NCBI GenBank assembly: GCA_961205875.1
Contig: OY540811.1
Location: 23,553,248-23,617,247, forward strand
Source of the DNA: Sialis fuliginosa
Lineage: Eukaryota > Arthropoda > Insecta > Megaloptera > Sialidae
Direction: 5' to 3'
Length of the DNA stretch: 64,000 bases
Part shown: piece after piece, positions 52,496 through 64,000 of the stretch
How positions within the stretch are numbered: position 1 is the first letter of the stretch
Layout: every line of letters starts with the position of its first letter
Program-made: the position numbers and the translations under genes
Notes under the pieces: generated by a model
Seen by the model: only the letters and a program-made list of their open reading frames with translations
The model's database searches: none
Told to the model about the DNA's origin: nothing

Positions 52496-52516
52496 ATCTT
52501 TATAAATAAGATGTCA

Positions 52517-53402
52517 ATTCCCCATCTATCCGTTGTGCGTATAACATTTTATATGTTCAATAAACTGAAAAATACTTTGTATCTTCCATTTTTTTTATAA
52601 ATTGCAGATTAAACAAATTTAAACTATTTGATATTCAATTTACTATAAAATATTTATTGAACAAATACCACTGCATAAACCTAACAGTAAGCATAAACGT
52701 GTTTCACATTCGAAGGGTTAAAATACGTTGACAATGAAAACGCTTGACAAACAAAATAATAATTATTATTCGTATATCGTCGCATCATTTTACGTAAGTA
52801 AGCTCACCGACGAAGATCAGCCATAAAAATACGCACTCAAGGTCCCTGACTCCATTTATCCAGGTCAATGTTTGCGATACATAAACGTGAACCTGTAATC
52901 TGCAAAAGGACTCGCATCTGACCTTAATATTTATGTAATTTTATTTTTGATTAAATGACGCTATTATTCATTAATTGGTGTACATATGTATTTTTTTGCA
53001 GAATAGTAAACGTTTAATAAATATCTAATTATTATTTCTTGTTATGTAGATAATTGACTTATTTTAATAACATTTAAACATTGAATGTCTATATTTAAAT
53101 ATGTATGTTAAGATATGTGTATTGTGTATATTAATATACCTACGTGTCTAATGTATAGATTTTTATTTTTATGTCAACTATTATTTTTAAATAGATTAAA
53201 TACTTTTACACCGATAAATAATTAATGGGTCTCTAATAATGTTATTATAGTTTATGAATGTCATTCATAAAATAAAATTATTGTGTACAAAACATCAATA
53301 GTAAATAATTGAAAAATATTTAACTAGGTATACGAATACTTTGAAAAAATAAAACAATAATAAAATAGAAAAACTATTATACAAATATAGGTACCTACAT
53401 GA
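52517..53402. other. Intergenic DNA, nothing recognised
   Basis: AT-rich; no gene or repeat border supported. Confidence 0.5.
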
Positions 53403-53957
53403 GGTACTGGCACCAGTCTTGGATATAACTCCAGTAATGGCTATTTTTTAATTAAATGTACTGAATTCGAAATATTTGTTGATATATGATTACTACCGTT
53501 TCTGAATATTAATCTATATACATTTAACTGTCTTACAGCGTGATTTGATGACAATCAGACAATGGATGTCAAAATGGTGGACATTTAAACTAATTATTAG
53601 TATAATTTATTTATTAATTACATAGCAACTGCTTTACATTGTTTCAAATTTGACGATTCTTTCTTTTATATCTTTTGTGTCGTAGTACTTATCATTTTGT
53701 AATCATTAACAAGTGTCCATCACTGCGTGCTCATTACTGGTTTTACTTTATCCATTACTGGAGAAAAAACATAAACAAATTAAAAGGCTATAATTAAAAC
53801 AAAAAAACTATATTTGCGGATTTTGGTAATTAAATTGATTAAATAATAAAGAATGACTTGTTTTATTATGAATTCATGAAAATGACAAAAAAGAATCCTG
53901 TCAATCACAAAAACAGTGAACTTTGATCTTATAGCGGCCATAACTGGTGCCAGTACC
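53403..53957. mobile_element. DNA element with GGTACTGGCACCAGT inverted ends
   Basis: 53403-53417 and 53943-53957 are perfect 15-bp inverted ends; within them CTGGCACCAG is flanked by TA on each side, compatible with a mariner-like TA site. 555 bp, noncoding. A second copy with decayed ends lies in the CLN3 intron (62445-62946). Confidence 0.7.
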
Positions 53958-55671
53958 TTATATTGTTAATTCTTATACTAGCCTGAGGTTATTTTGGACT
54001 CAAATAATACATTTATTCATTAATGGCTGAATTCTGAAAATTGTTATAATATTATATTTTAATATTCTACCTCATGATAAAATATTTTTTTAGTTTATAA
54101 AAAACTAATTAGATTTGATGTTACAAATTTCAGTGCTAGGTTCGTTATAGATGTAAACAATTTGTTTAATTTTATCTAGATTTGTATTTTGCTTATCTAT
54201 TAAACTTATAATATTTTAATACTATCTATATTTTAATTGAATTTTGCCATATGTTCTGTAAAGTTTAAATCACAGTAATAATGTCAGTAGGTATCAATAA
54301 TAGATAAGTATCGTTTCTAAATTTCCATATGTGATTTATTTTATATTTTAAGAAAAAAGTGATACAAAGTACAGAATATTTTACATGGGTGAGTATTAAC
54401 CATTATTTATTAAAAGAGATTTAAATTATACATATATAATGTACAAGAACGAATAAGTTAAAAATGGACTATGTAGATAAAATAAAACAACTTCTGAAAT
54501 AATTTCATTAAAAATGGTTACATATATTAATATTAATAATATTTTACATAAAATGTTTTAAATAAGATATTATATATTATATTTAATTAGAGAGGGTGAT
54601 TACTAACTCCGGGTCAAGCACTTTTTTTACTACAAACGCTCCTTTTTTTGAGAATGACTTTCGATAACTATAGAAATGAAAATATACCGCTTTTCTGAAT
54701 TTTTATAAAGCCGGAAAAACAAATTTACATTTCATCACTCTCAACGGACCTGCATGTTAAAATAAGGTAGATAGTGAATTTGTGATTAAAACAAAAATCA
54801 AAACTTTATCTTACTTGATATGATGTAATTTTGTATGTACCTAATAGTAGATATTCTTTAAGTCGTATATAATAACTGGAAAACTGGAATGGTTTTATCT
54901 CTTATTGTTCATGAAATATTTGTATTAAATAGATTAATATTTTAATTGAAGTGTTTTACCATTATTCGTATGTGATTTTCAAATATATTATGTTTATTTA
55001 AACGTATAAAACTCACAAATATCGACTATCTTTTATTTTAATCATAATTGCATAGACTGGCGTTAGATGCCGTATTATGACGTCTTTATTATCTGGATAT
55101 ATTGTAATATCAACAGATATATACATATTTGTATGTAGATGTAATTGTCCGAAAAAAATAAGAGTGTTGTCCAACGAATGAAAAGTGCAAGGTAGTCGCA
55201 TAAGCATAACAAATATAGCCTTGTAACTCGGCGCGACAAGGGGAAAATACGTCATCTGGGATGCCCAAGCAGATTGGTCAAAAGTTACTGAGGCAATCTG
55301 TGTGTTTACTAAGCTTGAGTGTTGTCAACATAATTTTTAAATATTACCAAAAGTTTTACTTGTTACACTCGTATATAACTTATTGTTAGTTATTAATAAA
55401 TAATTTATTAATAAATGATAAAGTATTTACTTTAGAAGAAGCAATTACTAAAGAGCTTACTTGCCAGCTCTGCAAGTATCATAACGTTGAAAGTTTCCAA
55501 GTGTTTTTAGTGCAACAAAAATGCATTACATTTCATAAAATAAGTAATTACCTACAGATAATCGAGTTTTATGGTGGCCTCTTGGACTTTCTTTCTCAGA
55601 AACGACTTCACGTTAAAAGAAACATTACGAATGTTAACATTTTAGCGATACCTATATATAATTTGTTTTAA
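53958..55671. other. Intergenic DNA, nothing recognised
   Basis: AT-rich; the 80-codon reverse frame at 55013-55255 has no supporting feature. Confidence 0.5.
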
Positions 55672-55920
55672 TATAGTATCAGGGCCGTAACTAAAAGCTC
55701 GGGGGCTCCGGGGCAAGAGGTGGCTGAGGGCCCTCCAGATTATGCAAAATTATTAATATAATTTTGAATTGAATGACCTTTTTTTTATCATAGTTAACAA
55801 ACTGTAGTTAGTCTACTCCTTATTAATTTTTTATTTATTTACTTTTCTGATTTTTACGCTGCGGGGGCCCCGAGGCATTGCCCCGGCTGCCCCGGTGGTA
55901 GTTACGGCCCTGTATAGTAT
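55672..55920. mobile_element. hAT-type MITE with perfect TATAGTAT duplication
   Basis: The element spans 55680-55912. Ends CAGGGCCGTAACTA / TAGTTACGGCCCTG sit between TATAGTAT at 55672-55679 and 55913-55920. 233 bp with GC-rich subterminal stretches around an AT-rich core. The start CAGGGCCG resembles the 5-433 element, but the body differs. Confidence 0.9.
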
Positions 55921-58900
55921 GGTCTTTATATTAATAACATAGGTCCGCATTAATGCCTTGTACATTTAACTAGAAAATAAAAAAGTTCACTGACTCCCAA
56001 AATTTTGAGGTCAGTGAGCTTTTTTAGTGTCAAATTCGTTTTCAGCGCCCACAAATACGTATAAGAAAATCCAACTCTGGTTAAGAGTACAAGACCTTTT
56101 TGTGGGGTTGTGTTTATCATATTTATATTTTTTATAATAACATAATAATAATTATTAGTTATTATTCCTTAAATATGATTCTTGATATATGTATATGTAA
56201 ATCTATACGTTGTTTGTTAAAGAAAATTTTAAGTCTTTAGTTTTGACATTTATAAATGTAGTACACTCTGCAAAGTGTAGACATCTCATTTAAAACCAAA
56301 AAGAAAAGTATAAATTCTATATTTAGAATAACAAAAAAATACACACACATATTCTACATCTATATAATTACATTGAACCGTTAACTCAACAAAAACGTAA
56401 AAAAAATCAAATATAACAGATAAACAGCGTTAAAACAATCTTATCTGAAATTATTATATTGTTGAAACAATTGTTAGGATCATATGTACAAATAAAACCA
56501 GGATTGTTTTTTATAGTTATAAATAAAATATATTTATTTTTGACTTAATTAGTAATATATTTATTATTATAAAATAAAACGTTCTAGAACACATTTACTT
56601 ATATCTTAAATAATATCAACAATTGACAATAAAATAATTAGTTACTGACTAGTGAGGAGGAGTTTTCTATAGATATGAAAATAATTTAAAAAATTCTGAC
56701 AGGCGTCATAGAATTTTTTATTTTATCCGTATTATTCCAACTATTATTTTTTATCTATCCCATAATGATATTGTTGATTTTAGTATTTGTCATTGATAGT
56801 CCCACCAAAGTCTCGTTTCCAATTTTTTCAGATTTTTTGAGCCAGTAGTTACCGAGCTAGAGAAGGGGGAACACAATTAAATACTGCTTTTAGCCCCCTG
56901 CTGGCGCCTTTCGTAAGTTAGAAATAATAAATAAAAAAATATGCTCTTGGTATACATTTTTTTTTGGATTTTCCCTGCAGGCGCTATTTTTAATTTATAA
57001 TTTTTTTTTAAAAGTGTTAAATTCCACTGGTTTGGTATACATTTTGATATAATTGATGTGCCACATACCTTCGTATAAAAAAAAATTGTTTGTTTTCAAA
57101 CAATTTGTATATATGTATTTTACTAGAGGGCGTCATTTTACATGTTCAGTAAAAATTTCAAGTTTCTAGCTTATATAGTTTACAAGGTGAGATTAATAGA
57201 GTTTCTTCGGAACCCTAAAAATGAGTCAAGCGCGAGACGGGTTTCACGCGATTAGTGTTCTGTACCGAACAGTATCATATCATATGTAATATGTTGCATT
57301 TTCTTTGGTCAGTTATGAACTTATAAATACATTTTTATTGGAGCTTTAAGGGCTCCGTGGTGATCCTGGTTTTCTTAGTCATAATATAATCCACTGGGGT
57401 TCTTTAAAAAGTTGTTTTTTAAACTTCTGTATTTTCGTATAAGTAGTGCATTGAAACCTATAAATAAATAATATTAAAAATATGCCCTTTAACATAAACA
57501 TCAATAACGGACCTGATTATGTCATTTGATATTCTAATTATTCCATCAATATTAATCCTTAAGCAAATAGCGGTGAGTCATTTGTTAGATAAGGACAACC
57601 TATTTATATACACATAAATCAATAACATTATCTCTGTCACAGGGATGTCATAAATATTTACACTTATGTCGTGCGTGTGCACGTGTGTAAGACAAAGAAA
57701 ACTATAGCGCCGGAATAAACGGAAGGATTTTTCGTCTTCGTCGGTTAAGTTATTTATCAACATATTGCAGAGCAGTGGATTCAAAAGTTACACATGGTAG
57801 TTGACGCCGGCATTCCCTTCAGTGCAATTATTATTATCGGTATAATCTGACTGAATTTATATAAATTAATTTCTCAGAAAGTGCTATCTTCATTTAATTG
57901 TGTGTATTGTACTTTCACGTCTAGTGTCGATAAGTCTAAGTTTAAGGTTCGTTTAAATACCCATCCAACAAGTTTAATTATGTAGTTATTATTATAGTTA
58001 TAATATTTACGTATGAGTTTGTAGAGACGTGAAATTATTGATTTTTTACGTATGTATGTATGAGTGTAATATTTATATTGAAAATTTTTGGTTTCGCTTG
58101 TTTAAATATATGTATAACAATTTTTGCTATTTATTTTTACTTTTATTTGAAATTTTCTTTTATGTATTTTTTTCTTTATAGATACAATTCAAATTTTCTG
58201 CCCTTTAAACAAATAATTTATTTTATTTATTTACAAAAATAAAAATTGATGTCTACGCTCCTCTTTTTGCTAAAAAAATGTATTGTAAATTATGTGTTAA
58301 TGTATTATTTGTCTATATTTACTATTTACCATAACTAGTTTAGTAGTAAGAATATATTAGTTGTATTCATATGTATATATTGAGATAATGATATGTGGAA
58401 ATTTCCACATTCTTGTGAGTATATGTAATTTAGTAAACACTAACTTTACACCCTTATATATCTACAAAATATTTTAATGATCATTAGTACTCGTCTGATA
58501 AGTGTATTTAAACATTCCATTTAGTTTTTTTATAGAAAGGTGTTTAATGAATAGAATTATTTTATTATCTTTGAATTGTTGATAAAACATGTCAGTTTTG
58601 AGTTATTAATATTTTATATTTCTATAAATTAATATATACATTCGACTTAATAATTTTAAATTCATCATACTTAATTTCAATATTTCATGTTATCCATATA
58701 ATATTTAAAAAGTTAAATAGTATTTTAAAATAAAATTCAGCGATTACGCCCATGTCTGTTTTTTTTTGTCGAAATATCAAGAATAGTAATTGCTTTTTTT
58801 TATTGATAAAAGAAGTAGTAACAGAATTTATTTATAATATGCAGACATTAGTACACTAACCGCAGTTATACAATATTCTTCATCGAAATTAACACGTCCG

Positions 58901-59162
58901 TTTTGTTTGTTAATAAAAAATATAAATAAATAAATAATTATTACAATTTTTCAAAATGTATGGTAAGTACGTGAACTATTTTAACTAAAAACATAAGAAA
59001 TTAATTTAAATATGATTTATTTTTTAATTAATAGTTTTGCATTATGGATTCTTTGATGACGGAAATAAGTTAAAAATAAAAGATACTATAAAATGATATT
59101 CATGACAATAAGTTCTAACATATGATGTTTTTTTACGGTTTGTATATTAAACTGTTTTTAAA
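55921..59162. other. Intergenic DNA, little recognised
   Basis: It contains the 57160-57220 repeat fragment (opposite strand to 35036). Short frames at 57578-57784 and 58060-58242 are low-complexity and unsupported. Confidence 0.4.
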
Positions 59163-59535
59163 TTACACAGCTACACAAAAAATAGTGTGGAGCCAAAAAA
59201 GCGACCTATATAGCATTGTAGTATTGGTCGAGCATAGTCGAAATCCAAAATTTTAGAATTTTCTGTTTGCCGGTTTTTTAAGGTTGAATTTTTCCAAGCT
59301 GGCTAAACCCAAAATTCAAGCTTAAATAATAAAAAAAACTGGTAAGCAGAAAATTAAAAAAAATTGGATTTCAACTATACTCGACCAATATAATGCTATG
59401 TAGATCGCATTTTTGGTATCGCACACTTTTTTTTGAAAAATTTAACCTAAACCCAAAATTCAAGCTCAAATAAAAAAAATGGTAAGCAGAAAATCGCTTT
59501 TTTGGCACCGCACTTTTTTTTGTGTAGCTGTGTTA
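59163..59535. mobile_element. TTA-target MITE with CACAGCTACACAAAAAA ends
   Basis: The element spans 59166-59532. Ends CACAGCTACACAAAAAA / TTTTTTGTGTAGCTGTG are flanked by TTA. Inside, an AACCCAAAATTCAAGCT block and a GGTAAGCAGAAAAT block occur twice in the same orientation, a partial tandem duplication. 367 bp, noncoding. Confidence 0.8.
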
Positions 59536-61214
59536 TTTATAAGAAAGTTATTATGAAATATATTGATTTGTTATTACAAACAGCTACTTTATTTATTGTG
59601 TATAAGATAAATTTCGATTATTTTCATAATGAATATATGTATGTATATAACCTATTGTTTTCCATGATGTTCAGGGACATAACTTTAAAGGGGGGTCAGT
59701 AAAAAAATAGAGTATTTTTTCCGGTACAATGAAATTTTATACAAGGACGTTAAAGTATAACATATGTTACATACATAAATATAGATAGATGATTCTGTTT
59801 GTGGAAAATTATGCGATCTTTCAAACGTATAAAATATATTATTTTAACTTGTGATATTTGTTTAACGACTTTTAAATGTTTATTATTTATCATTTATTTT
59901 TAGTTATTAAATTTATATATATTTTTTCTTATTTCTTGATATATATATACATATATATTTTATTTATACACAATGCAATGCTTAAAAAATATTTTATAAA
60001 TACATATGTATATACCCATTATCAGGGATGGATAAAGCCGGTTGCCACAAAAAAAATTAACTTAAAAATAACAAACAATATTATCAAAAATGTTGTATTT
60101 TTGTTATGTGATACTATGTTTACCTATCTGGAATTTAATTAATTAAATATTTTGAGGTGGGCGAGTACGGTTCACTGCGATTTGTCGAACCCTGCATATT
60201 ATATCGCATAGTTAAATTTATTAATCTCACTTCCCTCATGAACTATGGTTGTGCACACAATTTGAAAAGTTTTTTTTAAATTAAAAATAGTATAGATTAA
60301 AAACATACGTATTTTTCATTAAGTTAAAGCGATAAAATATTATTATTATTAATAATAAATGTGCGTTAAATAGTCATATCAATATTAATATATTTTGTAA
60401 GTCACGTCATTTATATCAAATACCTATTTTAAAATAAATTACTATTTTTAATATTATTCATATTCTTATGTATAAAATAATAATCAAATCTATATTTAGA
60501 ATGTATTTACTTAATACGACTAAATATTTAATAATGTTTATTTCATCTATAATCAAAGCTAATTTATCATATTTATGTCATAAAAGTAGAAGCGCCACTT
60601 AAAATTAGAATTAGCTGATTTTTTTCACGTCTTCCTTTAACATGCACTTTTCTACATACATACATTGAATATTTTACCGGCGCGGCGCGGGCGGGGCGCG
60701 TAAAATTATAAAAACTCGTCTGGGACGAGTATTCTTGTTTTGTTGTCTTCGAGTTACTGAAATATTTACATAGCTTAAGTCAAGTACATTATTATGGAAT
60801 ATTTTTTTCTATTTTTTCCCTAATAGATCGTAAATTTTTTGAAAATTTTTAACTAAATTATCTATTTAATATAACATATTATTTACTATTTTTTACTCAT
60901 GCAAGAAAAAAATATAGGTAAAATTTTTTTACATTAGGAGGATCTTTATAAAGATTAATCTTAATATAAAAAAAAAAAAAAATGCTAGAATGACAAATAA
61001 TAATGCATTGAAAACGAATTTTACATTATTTCTTAGCAATACATTTTTTATTGCTGACTCGACCATTAATAACAAAAAATAAAATATTAATATGAATAAA
61101 AACATTTGCAAATTAAATGCACAGTGCTCCCTCGTGGTAAATTCTTCAAAGAAAGTTAATTATCAAACAATTTTGACAATTTCAATCTAAATCTAATTTA
61201 ATATGTCAAAGTAA
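59536..61214. other. Intergenic DNA upstream of CLN3
   Basis: AT-rich apart from the GC/TATA segment at 60676-60760. Frames at 59502-60142 and 60929-61111 are Ile/Tyr/Phe-rich chance frames. Confidence 0.4.
60676..60760 (+). promoter_or_regulatory. GC-box plus TATA segment, candidate CLN3 promoter
   Basis: In very AT-rich DNA a 25-bp all G/C block (60678-60700, containing GGGCGGGGCG) is followed at 60707 by TATAAAAA and then by a small hairpin, ACTCGTC/GACGAGT. GC-box then TATA in this order, on the CLN3 strand and about 1.5 kb before its first coding exon, looks like a promoter. No splice donor was fixed, so the link to CLN3 is inference. Confidence 0.3.
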
Positions 61215-61665
61215 ATAGCGGTTATAAAAAACACAAGACGATTTTTTAAAGCAAATTGAGATAAATCTTTGTAAGTGAATATTTTACAACAAACGTTGTG
61301 GTGGCCTTTATTATAGTAAATTGAATGCTCCACAAAAAAGTTTCTATATTCATATATCTTCAAAAATAAGAATTTTGTTTTGTAACCCCTCCCACTTGCA
61401 TACGATTTTAATATTTTTGAAATAGGACCGTCCTCAATCTAGATCACATATCTAGACCCAACTAACCTACCAAATTTCATTAATATTGGTTCAGTGGTTC
61501 ATGCTTTATGCGTGTGACAAAGACAGACAAGGAACAAAAAGTGTTTGTCTTGACCTGAAATGGAAAAATCAAGTTAAAATTTTGAAATTGAATAACAATT
61601 TTTGTCTCATTTTAAAACTATCACAAAGCTTCTCGTATCTTCGATATGGCGAGGAAGCAAAATTA
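61215..61665 (+). repeat. Dispersed repeat family 2, copy 2
   Basis: Same-orientation partner of 15465-15912, sharing AAATCTTTGTAAGTGAATAT-type, GGTTCAGTGGTTCATG and CACAAAGCTTCTCG blocks. Located about 550 bp before the CLN3 coding exon. Confidence 0.7.
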
Positions 61666-62206
61666 TAGTAAATATATTATTATATAATTTTGGCAATACA
61701 GTACAGCTTTGATAATATTATAGTAGATACTCAATACGTATTAACACTTTTGCAGACAGCGTCTGCATTTACAGTCAATTATACTATGATATCTTAGGAC
61801 ATGACTGCATTTGCAGTCACCAACGAAAGCAACAGATATACACATGATTGCAAATGCAGACAAATTTTTTATTTAAAATCATGTCTCTGTTCCTATAAAT
61901 CGCATAGCCCCTAACTAATATGTACATAGGAATTTATTTTACATGTAAATTACTATTGCTTGATTTTAGGAATTACTTGCATTTTTTGCAAAAAAAAATA
62001 ATAAAAAATAAAATTATAACGAATCCTACGTTTTATACAAATTAAGTCAAATGACGATAAAAATAGGTGTGCGTTTCTGTGAGATACTGTCCCCGAAAGT
62101 GTTAAGAATGTTTTCATCTGGTTCTTAAACAATCAAACATATATAATATTATTTTATTTCCGATCTATAAATGTATTAAGACATGCACTTGTACTGTATA
62201 TTACAG

Positions 62207-62376
62207 AAGCCATAAAAATGAAACAGCCGGAAACGGAAATAAATCCTGTAAAGAAGAAGTCGGAGTCATGGAGGAATTTGATTGGTTACTGGATACTTGG
62301 TTTGTGCAACAATTACGGATATGTTGTCATGTTGAGTGCAGCTCATGATATTCTTCATACTCAATTTAATATTGAG
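62207..62376 (+). CDS. CLN3: CLN3 (battenin), first coding exon only
   Basis: An exon begins after TTACAG at 62207. The ATG is at 62218 and 53 codons run to a GTAAGT donor at 62377 (phase 0). After a polar, lysine-rich start, residues 23-46 read IGYWILGLCNNYGYVVMLSA followed by AHDIL. This is the first membrane segment and signature stretch of CLN3, recognised from the family. CLN3 is a multi-pass lysosomal/late-endosomal membrane protein needed for clearing glycerophosphodiesters and for lysosome function; its loss causes juvenile Batten disease in humans. The short leader before the ATG implies at least one 5' noncoding exon upstream. No later CLN3 exon is visible in the last 1.6 kb, so the gene continues past the window. 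The following intron carries repeat copies at 62445-62946 and 63480-63945. Confidence 0.93.
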
Positions 62377-62444
62377 GTAAGTGTAATTTTAAATAAATGT
62401 AACTAATTGTAAGGTTAACACCAAAGAATGTGTTTAAAAAGTCT

Positions 62445-62946
62445 TGGCAAGTATCCCAGTAATGGCAAATTTTTAATTTATTTTTAATTTCTGAATATCA
62501 ATCTACATACATTTAACTGTCTTACAGCGTGATGTAATGATGAACATTTAAACTAATTATTAGTATAATTTATTTATTAATTATTATTATATTATCATAG
62601 CAGCTGCTTTACATTGTTTCAAATTTGACGATTCTTTCTTTTATATCTTTTGTGTCGTAGTACTTATCATTTTGTAATCATTAGCAAGTGTTCATCACTG
62701 TGTGCTCATTACTGGTTTTACCTTTGCCATTACTGGAGAAAAAACAGTAACAAAATAAAAGGCTATAATTAAAAAAACAAATTATATTCGCGGACTTTGG
62801 TAATTAAATTAAAATTAAATTAAATAAAGAGTTACTTATTTTATTAGTAACATGAGTTCATGAGAATTATAAAAAACAAGCCCATTAATCTAAAAAAAAC
62901 CGAAAGCTTGCTCTTATAGCGGCCATAACTGGTGCCTTTACCTTAT
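62445..62946 (+). repeat. Second copy of the 53403-53957 element, in the CLN3 intron
   Basis: It shares CATTTAACTGTCTTACAGCG, GACGATTCTTTCTTTTATAT and GCGGCCATAACTGGTGCC with 53403-53957, same orientation. Its inverted ends are eroded, so it is an older copy. Confidence 0.75.
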
Positions 62947-63479
62947 AAACTTTTAAAATTATTATTAGTGCATTACTCGTAATAATATTTGCAGTATAGG
63001 GGATGATCTTTTGAGATACATGACAAAATGGGATGCATAATCCCTTGTACTTACATTACTGATTACTGGATCAAAATACAGGTAGGTAAATCTAAAAAAA
63101 AAAACTAAAATGATTAACACTTTTCATTTAATGAAAACATTGTTTACAATAAATGTTAGGATAAAAATAAGTATCATACTGCGTACGAATTCTTTATACG
63201 TACAAATTCTATTTTAAAGCTACATATCTAGGTAGAATTAGAAAAATTGTGTTGATGGGATAGATGTACATAAATAAAATAAGTATTTTAGTATTGGTAA
63301 TGAAAAAACTAAACCAGAAACGCGCGTCGTTCTTAACAGCTGATCAGAAATAATTATCATTTCTAAATGTATCCGAGTATATTTACCATGAAATAATTCA
63401 ATATAATTTGATATGATCAACAAGACTTAAAGTCAGAAATACATTTATTACTGAATGTTATATACGTAGAGTAGCATGC

Positions 63480-63945
63480 AGAACTGGTCGACCAGTTTTC
63501 ATTCAAATTTCCTTATCACAAGCTTATTAGGTTCCTCCCATTTGATTATTATAATATTTATATCATTTCTCCATGTATAAAACAAAAACAGATATTTTGA
63601 AACTCATTTGCTACATCAAGAAGTACTCTTCGTTTATAGTACTCATATATAGGTATATTTGTACGATTAAATTATTATGTAATCTATTAAAAATTGTATA
63701 AGTAAATTTTATAGCAGTAAATATTTGATATTTCGCATTTTAGTATTAAAATATAATAAACTTGATATAAAATTAATTAATTAAATGGACGAATATTTAT
63801 GTTTTTATTTAAAATGATGTAACCATATAAGATGTGCCCTAGAAAAAGATAACCGATGATGTTTGTATTAATATTTTTGAATCTGTTGTAAGCGATTCTG
63901 ACCTTTAGGGTGGCAGACGACTTCTGAAGCCCATAGTACATAGGC
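63480..63945. repeat. Degenerate copy of the 8561-8953 MITE, in the CLN3 intron
   Basis: It shares CTCCCATTTGATTATTATAA, CATTTCTCCATGTAT, GATAACCGATGATGTTT and TCTGTTGTAAGCGATTCT with the intact copy. The ends have decayed and there is an extra segment of about 70 bp before the right end. Confidence 0.75.
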
Positions 63946-64000
63946 GACTATGGGATATGAATGCATTTAAATATAAAACCAGAAGTAATATAAATAACAA

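Larger units (their letters stand above)
48812..52516. mobile_element. TTA-type MITE copy 3, split by a nested insertion
   Basis: The left part 48812-49084 starts TGTCCGGTATTATAA and follows the 19565-19886 element through to its right inverted end. That end is broken at 49084 and resumes after 52492 (TTTATAAATAAGATGTC). Remove 49085-52492 and a single MITE of about 300 bp remains. The right end has diverged, so its exact border and target duplication are uncertain. Confidence 0.7.

Noticed and set aside
62377-64000. Further CLN3 exons
   Set aside because: A GT-preceded segment ending near 63080 was examined, but all frames close quickly and none reads like CLN3; the rest is repeat copies.

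Overview
This is a 64 kb piece of an AT-rich insect nuclear genome. The evidence is spliced genes with GT-AG introns, insect-type gene content (a Dachs-like myosin, a tandem family of secreted lipases, CLN3) and dense small DNA transposons. A non-autonomous Helitron starting TCCATACTAATATTAT and ending CTAG, together with fragments of other repeats I know mainly from moths and caddisflies, hints at Lepidoptera or Trichoptera. The order is not settled by the sequence.

Layout. 1-21.8 kb: no gene I can support. It holds hAT-type and Tc1/mariner-type miniature elements, a 0.3 kb near-perfect hairpin, a local tandem duplication and older dispersed repeats. 21.8-30.9 kb, plus strand: the 3' four exons of a Dachs-like unconventional myosin. 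Its 5' exon(s) were not found. A 5.3 kb intron carries a 0.9 kb hAT-type insertion with perfect target duplications. 31.4-43.5 kb, minus strand: a cluster of three pancreatic-lipase-family genes (lipases A, B and C) of the phospholipase-A1-like short-lid type, plus a decayed fourth copy just upstream of A. Dachs and lipase A are convergent, with about 0.5 kb between their stop codons. A Tc1/mariner-type element lies between B and C, and a 2.2 kb palindromic hAT-type element lies about 100 bp 3' of C.

43.5-62 kb: repeat-rich intergenic DNA. It holds a Helitron, a three-layer nest of TTA-target elements at 48.8-52.5 kb (one inside another inside a third), and further MITEs. 62.2 kb, plus strand: the first coding exon of CLN3 (battenin). 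The remainder of that gene lies beyond the window. A GC-box/TATA segment at 60.7 kb is a candidate upstream promoter.

Functionally the genes are unrelated neighbours: Dachs acts in Fat/Dachsous planar polarity and Hippo growth control, the lipases are secreted hydrolases that arose by local duplication, and CLN3 is a lysosomal membrane protein. No tRNA, rRNA or CRISPR was seen. The most unusual structures are the nested palindromic transposons and a repeat module shared between a hAT-type element and a Helitron.
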